Positions 9,357 through 19,728 of a DNA stretch of 64,000 bases are shown piece by piece. A program made the position numbers and the translations under genes. The notes under the pieces were generated by a model. That model saw only the letters and a list, made by a program, of their open reading frames with translations, ran no database searches and was not told where the DNA came from. The stretch comes from Ambrosia x helenae. Taxonomy: Eukaryota > Streptophyta > Magnoliopsida > Asterales > Asteraceae. Location of the stretch: positions 4,464,001-4,528,000 of the forward strand of contig CM061223.1 in the NCBI GenBank assembly GCA_030844895.1. The letters are read 5' to 3'. Positions within the stretch are counted from its first letter, which is position 1; each line of letters begins with the position of its first letter.

Positions 9357-10259
9357 GGGTCTGGTTGGTATGACGTAATGGAACGGATGAAGGAATGTAA
9401 TGGATGAGGGAATGGAATGAATCATTACCATTCTATTTTCTTGTTTGGTTAGCTACGAGAATGGAATGAATAATTACTTTGTGTTGTTTGGTATGTCGAA
9501 AAATACGAAGGAATGGAATACTATTTATTAAAAATGACAAATATGCCCTTATCTCAAAATAAAGACATTTATCGTTTTTTTTAGCACTAACCCCGTTATC
9601 CAAATTAAAATTAAAATTTAAATATATTTATATTATGAAAAATAAATTATTTTTCACTAATAAAATATCTAACTAAAGTGTTTCTAGCAAACATAAATTA
9701 AAAATTATCCAAAAAATCTCAACTAAAAAAATTAGAAATCATCCAAAAGTCATTATATATCATGTCAAGCGATATCTTCAAGCATGTTTCTTACCCATTC
9801 AAATTTGCGGTCTTCATCAACCTTAAAAAAGATTACCATCAGCTCCTCATTTTGTGCAAGTTTACACATAGCCTTGTCACACTCACATATACTCAAACCC
9901 TCGACTTTATTCATCTCATCAAAAAGATTGTTGCGCGGTTCTTCTCTATTTCTCTCTGTTCCAAAAACTCTGTTGAATGTATTTGAAGCCCCTCTAATCT
10001 CTGCACTAATTATTTTCGTGGACTCTTTCAAGTTGTTCATTAGAGAATCAAAGCTGTTGCGTCTTTTTCTCTTTCGCTGTGTGCTTGATTCTTCTCGAGA
10101 ATCAGCATGTAAAGGGTTGTTCAGTGTTTGATTAACATATATATAATAATAATAATAAACGAAAAGTTTATGTTTTTTTTGACAACCAAGTGCAAAAGAA
10201 AAAAAAACCGAACTAATTTGTGTAACAAACCGAATTCTCATTTTGACTAATTGCGCCAT
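9357..10259 (-). mobile_element. PIF/Harbinger-type transposon remnant
   Basis: The left end GGGTCTGGTTGGTAT follows a TAA, and the next 150 bases carry repeated GGAATGGAATGA motifs, a common subterminal pattern of plant Harbinger elements. The interior encodes the C-terminal part of a MYB/SANT-like accessory protein on the minus strand (9765-10130). No DDE transposase and no clear right terminus were found, so the right limit is only the end of the reading frame. Confidence 0.55.
9765..10130 (-). pseudogene. C-terminal fragment of a Harbinger-associated MYB/SANT-like protein
   Basis: The open frame spans 10259-9765, but only about its last 120 residues look conserved. They start with a basic stretch (TQRKRKRRNSFDSLM), continue with an amphipathic segment (LKESTKIISAEIRGASNTF) and end ICECDKAMCKLAQNEELMVI...FKVDEDRKFEWVRNML. 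This order is typical of the C-terminal half of plant MYB/SANT-like (L10-interacting-MYB-like) proteins encoded by PIF/Harbinger transposons. The N-terminal MYB/SANT DNA-binding domain is absent; the sequence upstream is low-complexity (YYYYYIY). I treat it as a relic of a transposon gene or of a host gene derived from one. Confidence 0.6.
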
Positions 10260-11388
10260 TAAGTGTGATTAATAAATAGCGAATTAACCCCATTTATCCA
10301 AATTGTAGAACATGGACATGATTAACCCCAAAGCTTTACTAACTTAGCAAGGTTAAATAAGGAGGTTAAAACTAGGAGGGACAATAGTTGCCAAAATGGC
10401 AAGCTTGTGTATTAACAAAGTTAAAAAAGGGAAGAACACATACTTAGTGCGTGTGTGTCGAAAATTATACAGGAGCATCAAGCTCCTTCACCTACAAACC
10501 CTAAACACCCAATTCTTGCTCAAATACAAGCCAAACCAAAGGGGAAACCTATGCATTACATAAAAACGAATCATCTAAGGTTCAACTCACACCAAGGTAC
10601 CTTTTATTTTGCTAAATTTGATGTAATATTCATTCTTGATCATAGTGAAAATCCAGGTTTTTCATAAAAACGTGAAAGTGTAAGTTGACAGAAGTTTCAC
10701 TAGCTTTAGGGAACCTTAAACATGTCTAATTGGTTAGGAATAGCATTCCACATGTGCATTTGCTATGTTCATATGTTTATGTGATGTGTGGAAATTTGGG
10801 TTCCACCTATAAGTTGAAACCACATATGTCTAGTGATCTTGATGACTCTTAAGAGTTGTTATAATAAGAAATTTAGGCTAAAGGGGTCTAAACAACATGT
10901 TATGATGTCAATTACATAGATGGGTATGCTTTGGCTAAACTTAGATTTATGAAAAACGAAGTGAATAGGTGGGTGCACACCAAGTGTTTGATGTAATACC
11001 AAGTAGATGAAAACTAGTGAACTAAGGGGATTAAGAGTATCTAAAAGCTAACATTTGTATGTGATGTTGGCTAATAATAAACTAAGCTAACTGCATGCTC
11101 CACATAAGAAGATAGATATGGAATTAGCTAGGATTGATAATGAATATATGATGCCATGGATAGAGAAAAAATTCCATATTATGTATTCTAACAAGCAATG
11201 TTTGACCAATCCCTAAGTTAGGTTCAAGATCGAGGGAGCAAACGAGTCAAACAGATGCAAGTTCAATGCCTAAGGAAACAAGAACGGATGCAAGGTAAGC
11301 ATCACTTACGCCATTAGACTATAAATATAATTCAGGTATTGCTTGGAACTGCTTAAGCCTTCTGTATGGGATAAAGGTAGGACCCTAA
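10260..11388. other. Gene-free, repeat-like spacer
   Basis: No coding region is supported. 10450-10600 looks like an untranslated leader (AAACCCTAAACACCC, CA-rich), and similar composition is common in LTR retrotransposon LTRs. The block may belong to an old LTR running to about 13008 (…GGTCTTACA), but I found no matching left terminus. Confidence 0.35.
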
Positions 11389-11558
11389 GACTATGCGGAG
11401 TGGGGCAGGAAGGAGCTTCACCGGCGGGAACACCGCCCCTGTAGGGCGTGGAAGGTGGGGGGGGGGGAGTTTGGGCGGGGAGAGGAAGACGGGCGTGGGG
11501 CAAGGGTTGGAAGCTTGTGATTGGCTTATTGCTTCTTTTTTTTATAATCTAACACACA

Positions 11559-11631
<73 letters not shown>

Positions 11632-11671
11632 TTCCTTTCACCCCCCCCCCCACCCTCCACTCCTTATAGTC
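11389..11671. mobile_element. Tourist-like MITE with internal TAA array and G-run
   Basis: The flanking TAA duplicates lie at 11386-11388 and 11672-11674. Ends GACTATGCGGAGTGG and (reverse complement) GACTATAAGGAGTGG match except for two or three bases. Inside there is CGCCCCTGTAGGGCG, a run of 11 G (11457-11467), a (TAA)n array (about 11562-11628) and a C-run near the right end. It resembles 32344-32570 in ends and in the G-run. TAA duplication plus short terminal repeats indicates a PIF/Harbinger-type MITE. Confidence 0.8.
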
Positions 11672-13117
11672 TAAGGGGTGAAACCGTGAAACCTATTAAA
11701 CAGGTAAATTATGTGATCTTAGGTCAAAACATGATTCATGGTAATAAATGAATTAAGGTGATGTGATCAATTGGTGAATTTCCTTAAACGGGTCAACTAA
11801 CAAAGTCGTGTGTTAAGCGACATTTTAAACTCAAGAAATGGATGAGATCACTTGAATAAAGTAGTTTGGTATTTTGGGAGAAATGGTCAAGAGTCGTTGT
11901 CAACTACCTGGTAAGTCCATAGTTAAATGAAAGCCCTCAGGCGAAGTGAAATCAGTATAAAAACCACCCACAAAAGGTGTGGGCGTCAAATTGGTAAGTA
12001 TTAATTTAACCATGTCCAATGCGCGCTAATGCGCCTAAGAATGACCAATAGTAATGTAATATTGAAAACGATGGGAAAACTGAGTCCATAAGGGCTTAGG
12101 GCATTTCAAACAATTTAATGGGTCAAAAACAATGGAATTAAACCAAGTGGTGTCGCCTTCGGGCGGCTAAATTGGATTTGTTGCCTGCGAGGACGTTTTG
12201 GGAATTTTAAAGATTCACTAAAGATTAAATCTAAGAATCAGGTAATAATTAAACAAACCGGACAATGTTTCTAGTTAAACAAGTGTCCAAGGAGTTGACA
12301 ATATGGTTGTTATGCTTTTTGAATGGTCAAATAGTGTTTTGTATGACCCATGGCCTTAACGAGTCGAATTGGGTAAAAACGACATAAGCGTTTAAAGAAC
12401 CGAAAAGGGGATTTGATCATGTCTAATGATATCTATAAATATGTTAAAATGGTATTAAACAAGTCCCCAAGAGTCCTTAGGAATGGCCTACAACATACAA
12501 AGGTTGGGAGAAAACAATCAAGGAAAAAGAGGCTAAGGCTAAAAATCTGGAGTACGGATAGCAGTAGCTGGGCGTAGCTTACGATTACGGCAAGGTTGTT
12601 CTTCAAAATCCTCACTTGACCATTTAAGCTTGATCGTTTCGTTATTGACGCGTATCAACGTTTTAACTATTACGAAGGTGTTAACAACACAACTAACCAT
12701 TTCTCATGTAATGGTGTTAGGTATACATTTGATGGGAGTCTCGGAGCAAGGATCAAATCGCAAGGAGAATCGAGCACACCAAAACACTCAAAAGCTTCCG
12801 CAATATAAATTCCCATTTAAAACGCAAACTTTAATACATGTTTTTAGTAGTTAAAAATGCAAAATTTATTGGGATCAATCATGTATGAGACTTCATTGAA
12901 TTGAGTTTTCATAAATATCAAAGTTTTAATCAGGAGTGATTTTAATTAAAGCCTAAACTCTGGAATCTAAATATTAATCATATGTTTACGGATTAGGGTC
13001 TTACAATTTGGAACCTAAATCTAAACCGAAACTAGGTCAGAAAAACCGATGCTCAAACCGTACAAACCGAATCGAAACTGATGGCTAAAGTACAAGACCA
13101 AAGCGGTTTACAAACCG

Positions 13118-13151
<34 letters not shown>

Positions 13152-13374
13152 GGTTTAGCACTTTAGCCAAATGGATTTGTAAACCAGTTTGGAAGGGCCC
13201 ATATGGAACGCATGACCACCTTACTGTAAACTAATAAATTATAAAGCCCGCGAGAAACACAGTCGATCTTGCTGCATGTCTCTTCAATTTTCTTCGTACA
13301 AAAATCCCTAAGGTAACAAACCCTACTACGATTATCCTAATTCTTCTTTCTGCTGCAACTTATGACTTTGTTTT
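11672..13374. other. Gene-free spacer with old repeat sequence
   Basis: No gene is supported. 11700-13008 is unique-looking, repeat-like DNA ending GGGTCTTACA, which could be an LTR terminus. 13010-13200 has AACCG motifs around a 29-base A-run (about 13121-13149), with GGTTTAGCACTTTAGCC after the run answering GGCTAAAGTACAAG...CGGTTT before it: a hAT-like hairpin element. 13255-13315 looks like a gene leader ending CCCTAAG|GTAACA. Confidence 0.4.
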
Positions 13375-13586
13375 CATGATCTTTTTTCAGTTTCTCTTCT
13401 AAATTGTACAACAATGTTATAATGATCAATCCAGTTCAACAATTTGATAAAAAAATATATTTGATTTATGTAAATTGTTCTTTTTATTCGAACCAAAGCC
13501 CCCAATATTACATTGTTTCCTACTATAGAGTGTAGTTTTTTACGGTTCCAATAAATGAATAAATATAAAGTTATATTTATTTACCC
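13375..13586 (+). repeat. Duplicated F-box upstream/5'UTR-intron block
   Basis: About 200 bases here match 1777-1990, the 5'UTR intron of F-box copy 2, at roughly 90% identity (for example AATTGTACAACAATGTTATA and CCCCCAATATTACATTGTTT). The copy breaks off at 13586 where Harbinger-like and GGT-rich sequence begins, and resumes as other leader sequence near 14100. It supports duplication of whole gene units including promoters. Confidence 0.75.
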
Positions 13587-14050
13587 TTAGTTTGGTATGG
13601 GGTAATGGAATGGAGAGGTTCCATTCCATGTCTTGTTTGGTTGCCATGTGGGAATGAAACAAAACATTACTTTGTGTTGTTGGATAGGCAGGAAAAGACG
13701 AAGGAATAAAATCGGTGGTGAGTGGTGGTCGGTGGCGGTGACGGTGGGTGGTGACATGTGACGGTAACGGCGGTGGTGGGTGGTGGCGACAATGGAAGGT
13801 GGAGGTGGACGTGGACGGCAGTGATGGTGGGTGGGCGACGATGGTGAGTAGCGGCGGTGGTAGGTGGTGGGTGGTGGTTAGTGGCGGTATGTCGCTGTAG
13901 CATGGTGGTGGGTGGAGACGGCGATGGTGGGTGGTGGCGACAACGGTGGTGGGTGGTATGGGTGGAGGTGGATGGAGGTGATGGTGGGTGGGTGATGATG
14001 GTGAGTAGTGGCGGTGATGGGTGGTGGGTAAAAAAAAAATTGTCGGTTTC
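13587..14050. repeat. Harbinger-like end plus GGTGGT minisatellite inserted in the leader region
   Basis: 13587-13705 (TTTGGTATGGGGTAATGGAATGG...TTACTTTGTGTTGTTGG) resembles the left end of the Harbinger remnant at 9357-9520. It runs into about 310 bases of GGTGGTGGGTGG/GGCGGTGGTGG variants (13713-14027), strongly G-rich on the + strand. Apparent proline/histidine-rich reading frames on the minus strand are by-products of this repeat. Confidence 0.7.
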
Positions 14051-14167
14051 TTCGTTTCTTTTTTCCTTGTGTGCGGCATATATATATTCATCGGTTCATT
14101 AGTGTTTTGAATTCGAATGTCTACCTGCTGATTTTCTCGACTCTGACCTAAACCTTAGACTATATAG

Positions 14168-14402
14168 GTAATTGCTATTCAGTTTTTCTTTGTTGCATAT
14201 GTATGATATTGTACAACTTATGTCATTAATATTCTTCATTCAGATCAAGATTTTGATAAAGATACATATTAACTACACAATAATAATAATCGGATTTGGG
14301 TTTAAAGAAAAAAAGATTTTTTAGCCATCAAGTCTGATACTTGTCCATTGTGTGTTAAGTTTTGTTAGGTGTTTGATTGTGTTTTTGCATTCTGCCTTGC
14401 AG
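14168..14402 (+). promoter_or_regulatory. 5'UTR intron of F-box copy 4
   Basis: Donor TATATAG|GTAATT and acceptor GCCTTGCAG flank a 235-base intron that ends 16 bases before the ATG at 14419. Copy 2 has the same layout (acceptor ACCATGCAG). Inferred from sequence alone. Confidence 0.55.
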
Positions 14403-14418
14403 CATTATTATTATTATT

Positions 14419-15845
14419 ATGGAGTATGAAAGCGCAACAACAAGCCAACACCTAGATTTGGATATGATCAGCAGCCTTTCTCAAAACATAATTGAGAATA
14501 TTCTAAGTCTAATGCCAATCCGAGATGCGCTTAGAACGAGCGTTTTGTCAACGAAGTGGCAGTATACTTGGCGGGGCATGCCCAAACTTGTTTTTACAGA
14601 TAATATGGTTACAGTGTCATCTAATCATCTTTGCACACAGTTGAAGAAGTTTAAGCTTATCAGTGCCATCCTCCATGTTTTATTATTACACAACGGTCCA
14701 CAAACGCTAGTGTTCGCCTGTTCTGTTGTTCGTCATCATATGGAGTCTGAGTTTGCCCAGATCATAAGTTATCTTGCAAGCGGAAATAAAGTGAAAGAAC
14801 TCATCTTTTTTGGTGATAATAGATCCTACAAGCTACCCGTTTCTTTCTTTTCGTTGCATGGATTAGAACTTGTACATCTCGAAAACTGTACCTTTGAACC
14901 ACCATTGACGTTTAACGGATTTAGTTCGCTGACAAGCGTCACTTTTTGTAATGTTGAGGTTTCTGCTCAAATGCTTAAACGGTTCATCTCCAAGTGCCCG
15001 CTGCTTCAATATCTTTGTTTGGTAAGCTCTATATAACCATTATGAGTTTAAGCTTATTCAATTAATGATGTTTTCTAATCTAAAGGTGTATTAATGCAGA
15101 ATGAACTACAAAAAAGCGTCGACTCTGTAGCAGGAGGAAGCGAGTTTACATTTGTTGATATTTTACCATGTGTTCCTTTGATTGAGACTTTGGACATTTC
15201 AAAGTATTATACAAAGGTAGTATTTAGATTAAAGATTACATTTGATTAATAATATTGTGTTTGCTAATTTTGACTTACGTATTCGGTTAAAGTACTTGTG
15301 TGCAGGTGACATGCCACATAAACTTCCAGCTTCGCTGGTCCATCTCAAAGACTTGTTTATGTATGTGTGCTTGATGGAAGAAAATGAAATTTCTTCGGCC
15401 CTTTGTATGATGAGGAGCTCCCCTGTGTTGGAGGCAATTATTTTTCAGGTAAATAGTTTTATTATTGTTACTATTATTCGCAGTAGTGTTTCTTTATACT
15501 TATATTGTCATTTTTAACATCTTTACTATTTAGATGTATGATAATGACATGTTGCCTGTTCGACAAACGCTCCCCAACTTTCTTGACCCAGAAGGCCACC
15601 CAGATTTGAAGTTGGATCGTCTTGAGACATTGGTGATAGAAATGTTTAGCAACTTACCTATTGAAATGGAATTTGTGAAACTCATTATGGCCAAGTCACC
15701 TACGCTAAAGAAAGTTCGACTTGAGCTTAATGGCAATGTTTCTGTTGAGGAAGAACTGGAGATGCTTAGAGAGTTGGTACTAAACCCAATTCCACGAGCA
15801 TCACCTTCTGCGAAGTTAAGCATCGTACGCCCAAACACTTCTTGA
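14419..15845 (+). CDS. F-box/FBD/LRR-repeat protein, copy 4, intact, about 395 aa
   Basis: Exons 14419-15021, 15100-15216, 15293-15448 and 15534-15845 join in phase 0 and give 1,188 bases including the stop. The F-box is at about residues 15-55 (ENILSLMPIRDALRTSVLST, then KWQYTW). LRR-like segments follow (ELVHLENCTFEPP, LLQYLCLV). Exon 3 begins YLCAGDMPHKLPASLVHLKD. The last exon has the FBD-type end (FVKLIMAKSPTLKKVRLELN ... IPRASPSAKLSIVRP). Length and exon plan match Arabidopsis At1g13570-like proteins (about 410 aa). The expected role is SCF substrate recognition; the target is unknown. The ATG was chosen because it follows the leader acceptor and starts MEYESATTSQ just before the F-box. 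Among copies 2, 3 and 4 this is the only unbroken one. Confidence 0.9.
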
Positions 15846-16073
15846 TGAAGGCTGTTATTTTGATGACGCTAATTAAGTTCCTTGGTTAGGATATACGGAT
15901 TGTCATTGCGTAATGTTTTTATCGACTATTTTGGATGCGTTTTGAAGATTTTGTTTTGTGTTGGCTATGAAATGTGTCTTCTGTGTAACAAGTCGTAAGC
16001 TTTAATTTTTAGGAAATCATCTTGGCTTAAGTTAGGCTGTGTCTATCATTTTCAACCAGCCGTATGTTGTAGG

Positions 16074-17150
16074 ATGGAACCTGAATGTTTACATGAGGAT
16101 AAAGTCAGAAATCTGCCTTCAAACCTCATACAAACAATCCTCACTCTAATGCCTAAACTCGATGCGTTTAGAACCACCGTTGTGTTCTGTCTCGGAATGG
16201 AGGCACTATTAATTGTGTAACCTTACCTAAACTTGAGTTTGATGACACACTGATACAAGGATCAAGTAATGACCAATTACACACTAGGTGTAACGTTTTG
16301 CATTCTATCCATGACCGACTGCTGCTTTGAGGATCAACTAATAACCAAAGCCAAATACCCAACAAGTGCAAAGTTGTGCATGCTATATATACTGTGCTGT
16401 TACTGACCGACTGCTGCTTTGAGGATCAAACAATGTTGACCCGGTGCTAGCTGCTACTCTTTGATCAACAGTTTAGATTGCTTTTTAATTATTATTATTT
16501 TATTTTGGATTGGTGAGGAATTCGATTGATATTTTGAGAAGTTATTCTGATCTTGTTTGGCTATTCGAGTTGTTGCCTTTGATGGAGCATTTGGAGATGG
16601 AATATTGTTCAATCAGGGTAACAGATAGCTTCTACACTAAGATTTATACATCAGAAATTATGAATAATATTGTTGCTGATTTTAGTTTTTGGTTAAAGTG
16701 TTTTGCTCCAGATGTTATCCCACAGAGTCTCCCAAACATGCTAGTCCATCTCAGAACTCTTATATTATATGAACTGTCCTTTTGGAATGAAGATAAACTA
16801 CGTTTTGTTCTTCTCTTGATTACAAACTCTCTAAATCTATATTATATGAACTGTCTGTTGATGATGAAGTAACGATGCCAAGAGCAGTGGCGCAGCTTAG
16901 TTCCTAGTCTTTAGCTCTGTATTGTGTATATATGTAATTCTCTCTTCAATGGAAATAATCAACAAGTTGATACATTCATTCGGCCGACCCCCAGAATTTT
17001 TGCGCAGAAGTTCCGATTATATAGTATTCGTATAGAAAATTTTGGAAATATAGGGTTTCGACCCCTGACTTCCGACCCCCCGAACCTTTGGGTCAAGCTT
17101 CGCCACTTGGCCAAGAGACTTGCTATGGGATCCATGTGCAGCACAAATTA
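16074..17150 (+). pseudogene. F-box/FBD gene copy 5, fragmentary and interrupted
   Basis: It starts at GATGGAACCTGAATG after an acceptor-like TTGTAG, like copy 6 (18556), and encodes an F-box-like start (NLIQTILTLMPKL) before a frameshift and stop (TAA about 16219). Much of exon 1 is missing or scrambled, with a local duplication of GACCGACTGCTGCTTTGAGG near 16315 and 16405. Exon 2-like (16507-16616) and exon 3-like (from about 16702, FAPDVIPQSLPNMLVHLRT) blocks remain. Intron 3 and most of the FBD exon are deleted. The remaining tail (ACTTGCTATGG..., 17118-17150) is separated by a 225-bp hAT-like insertion. The closest relative is copy 6. Confidence 0.8.
16885..17109. mobile_element. hAT-like element in the remnant FBD exon of copy 5
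   Basis: The perfect 8-bp target duplication GCCAAGAG lies at 16877-16884 and 17110-17117. Ends are CAGTGGCGCAGCTTAG and (reverse complement) CAAGTGGCGAAGCTTG. The 8-bp duplication and CAGTGGCG-type end indicate hAT. The pre-insertion sequence is shown by copy 6 (GATGAAGTAAAGATGCTAAA then ACTTGCTATGG). Confidence 0.85.
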
Positions 17151-17492
17151 AGTTTGCCCGCTCGTGACTTTGGGTTGTTCATGATATAGGTTTTCACTGA
17201 GCTTGTATTGGTTGTGTGATGTGTTTTGGGTTGTTCATTTTCTACCTTAATTAATTAGTAGGCCTGTTAATACAAATTAACCCAAACTCCCTACTCAAGT
17301 AGTACTTGAAATCAACTTGTTGAACTTGGTTGTTAAGACATTGAAATATTAGTAAGACTATATATTAACAACTACAATAAATATAATGTTGATTGTGAAT
17401 TGGAAAAGAAATTTAAGGCACCAACAAGATCCATGGACAAAAACTCTGTATCCTAACGGTATAAATGTGCGTATGTAATAGTGTTTCTCTAA
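17118..17492. other. Spacer downstream of F-box copy 5
   Basis: The first 100 bases resemble the 3' flank of copy 6 (CTCGTGACTTTGGGTT, GGCCTGTTAATAC), confirming that copies 5 and 6 are sister duplicates. Nothing else recognised. Confidence 0.5.
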
Positions 17493-18052
17493 GGCTATAG
17501 GGTGTGAGGAATGACATAGGGGCATCATGCTCAAGGGAGGGGAGGCAACACTGCTCTCTTGGTCCATCATCAACGGCAACCTATTGTTGGTCAAGCCGGG
17601 CCTCTTGATTGGTGATTTTTTTTTTTTTTAAAAGGAGGGAGGTCCATCACTTGACACCCTTGGACCATCATGGGGAGTATGGAACTACCCCATGCTGATG
17701 TAGGACACGAACACAACACAACACGAAATCTAATCGTGTCATTTTTTTCAAACACGAACCTGTGTATAACAGGTTAACACGATAAGGAACACCTAGTTAA
17801 ATAAGTTAACACGACAAGACACGATAAAACAAAACAAGACATGATAAGAAACACGATAATAAACAGGTCTTAATGTGTCGACCTGTTATAGACACGAAAC
17901 ATGTTAAGGCCAAACATGAAACCTGTTAAAATCGTGTAGGTTCGTGTTAGGTTATCGTGTTCGTGTCTGAATTGCCAGTCGTACGCTGATGTAGTATATG
18001 AGATGGAGGACCATCATGGATGGACGATAAGCCTCCTCCACACCCACCAGCC
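17493..18052. mobile_element. Tourist-like MITE carrying a nested ACACG-rich insertion
   Basis: TAA lies on both sides (17490-17492 and 18053-18055). Ends GGCTATAGGGTGTGAGG and (reverse complement) GGCTGGTGGGTGTGGAGG are similar. GGACCATCATGG occurs in both halves. The middle is occupied by a 283-bp insertion described separately. Confidence 0.72.
17704..17986. mobile_element. Nested ACACG-rich element, probably hAT-derived
   Basis: It is flanked by the direct repeat GCTGATGTAG (17694-17703 and 17985-17994; 8 bp or more is duplicated). It contains many ACACGA/TCGTGT motifs in both orientations (CGAACACAACAC..., GGTTATCGTGTTCGTGTC), giving strong self-complementarity. The right end (GGCAATTCAGACACGAACAC on the minus strand) is a familiar plant hAT-like MITE end; the left end is less clear. 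Confidence 0.6.
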
Positions 18053-18055
18053 TAA

Positions 18056-18420
18056 AGTTGCTAAGGTTTATAGTCCAATATCCAACTATTACATTTTAAC
18101 ATCTCATATTACAGGTTCTTATCTTGAATAAAACATTACTAATTTGATTTAAATTTAAAGTAATCAAAGTAACACTCGTTAATTTTAGTTTAAAGGGCAT
18201 AAAGTTGAAAAATTTACCAAAGAAGGACATGTGCCATAATTATTGAAGTCAAAAAATATATATGGTGCAAAATGCAAATTGGTAAATACAAATAGATTTT
18301 GTAGACGTTATATCCTAAAACACAAGACCAAAAATGATAATTTATTTATGATTCATAAAAGCCCACCAGAAACGTTTAGTTTCCATCTCATCACTTCCAG
18401 TCTCTTCAACTTCTCCAGAG
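18056..18420. promoter_or_regulatory. Upstream region and leader of F-box copy 6
   Basis: An AT-rich promoter region is followed by a leader exon ending CTTCTCCAGAG at 18420. The 5'UTR intron follows (18421-18554, GTAACT...TATATAG), placing the acceptor one base before the ATG. No distinct TATA box could be singled out. Confidence 0.45.
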
Positions 18421-18555
18421 GTAACTACACTACATTTCTGTTGATTTGATTAAGAAATATGTATTATTTGAAGCAGTTTAGGCTAGCTAGCTTTCATTTC
18501 ATGCATCATATTATTATTATTATTATTCTTTTATACCGTATATGTTGTATATAGG

Positions 18556-19184
18556 ATGGAACCTGATCAATGTTTACACCCGGATAGAATCAGCAATATT
18601 CCTTCAAGTCTCGTACAAACCATCCTCACTCTTTTGCCGATACGCGATGCGTATAGGACAAGTATTTTGTCTCGGAACTGGAGGCACCTTTGTGCAAACT
18701 TACCCAACCTTGAGTTTGATGACAGACTAGTGCAAGCATTAACTAATAGCCCATTACCCGTCAAGTCTAAAGTTTTGAATGTTATCCATACGGTGTTGTT
18801 ACTACACCGCGGTCCGGTTATTGAATTCTCTCTTTGTGTTTCTCAACTTCCAAGCTGTTGTGAGATTGACCAGATTATATTGCATCTTGCAAACAATAAC
18901 AAAACTGTTGAGAAGTTTAATCTTGTCATTGGGTTGGGTTTATCTGCACATAAGTTACCAAGTTTCTTCTTTTCTTTGAAGAGATTAACACATGTAAAAC
19001 TTAAGAACTGTGTTGTTCAGCTTCAGTCAACTGTTTTTAGGTTTGAGAGGCTTACAAACTTATGCTTTCATAATGTTAGCATTACCAACAAAATGCTTTT
19101 GTGTTTGATAAGCTCTTGCCCTATACTCAAGAGTTTCACTCTGGTAAGATCAACAAAATGCTTTACATTTTATTTTATTTATTA

Positions 19185-19275
<91 letters not shown>

Positions 19276-19681
19276 GAGTAAAGATCAAATAAAAAGTGTG
19301 TTTTCGGTAAGAACCGTGAGAATCAAAGGGGGTAAAAAAAATGTATTATTTTTTTTTTAGAATTTTTTTTCCCATGTGCTTAAACATACTTTCTAGATGA
19401 ATAATACAAAAAAAAAATTAAATTTTTTTTAGTGTAATTACGTCATTAAAGTAAATACACTAGTTTACATTAGAGTAATTATGTAATTACTCTACACGTA
19501 ATTACTCTACTCCAATTTTTCTTTTTTTTTTCCTTTTTTTTCTTTTTTTTAGTTTTTAATACTATAATACATGTTTAACAATATGGGGAAAAAACTTTTC
19601 GAAAAAAAAAATAAAATAAAAATACTCTTCTTTGATTCTCACAGTTCATAACAAAAAACACTTTGTACAGGATCTTTTCCC

Positions 19682-19728
<47 letters not shown>

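Noticed and set aside
13540..14091. Pro/His-rich 183-residue frame on the minus strand
   Set aside because: It is the complement of the GGTGGT minisatellite; no domain, no splice or promoter signals.
18556..19281. Continuous 241-residue F-box frame ending in poly-Leu
   Set aside because: The Leu run is intronic ATT repeat; the donor at 19144 (CTG|GTAAGA) ends the exon.
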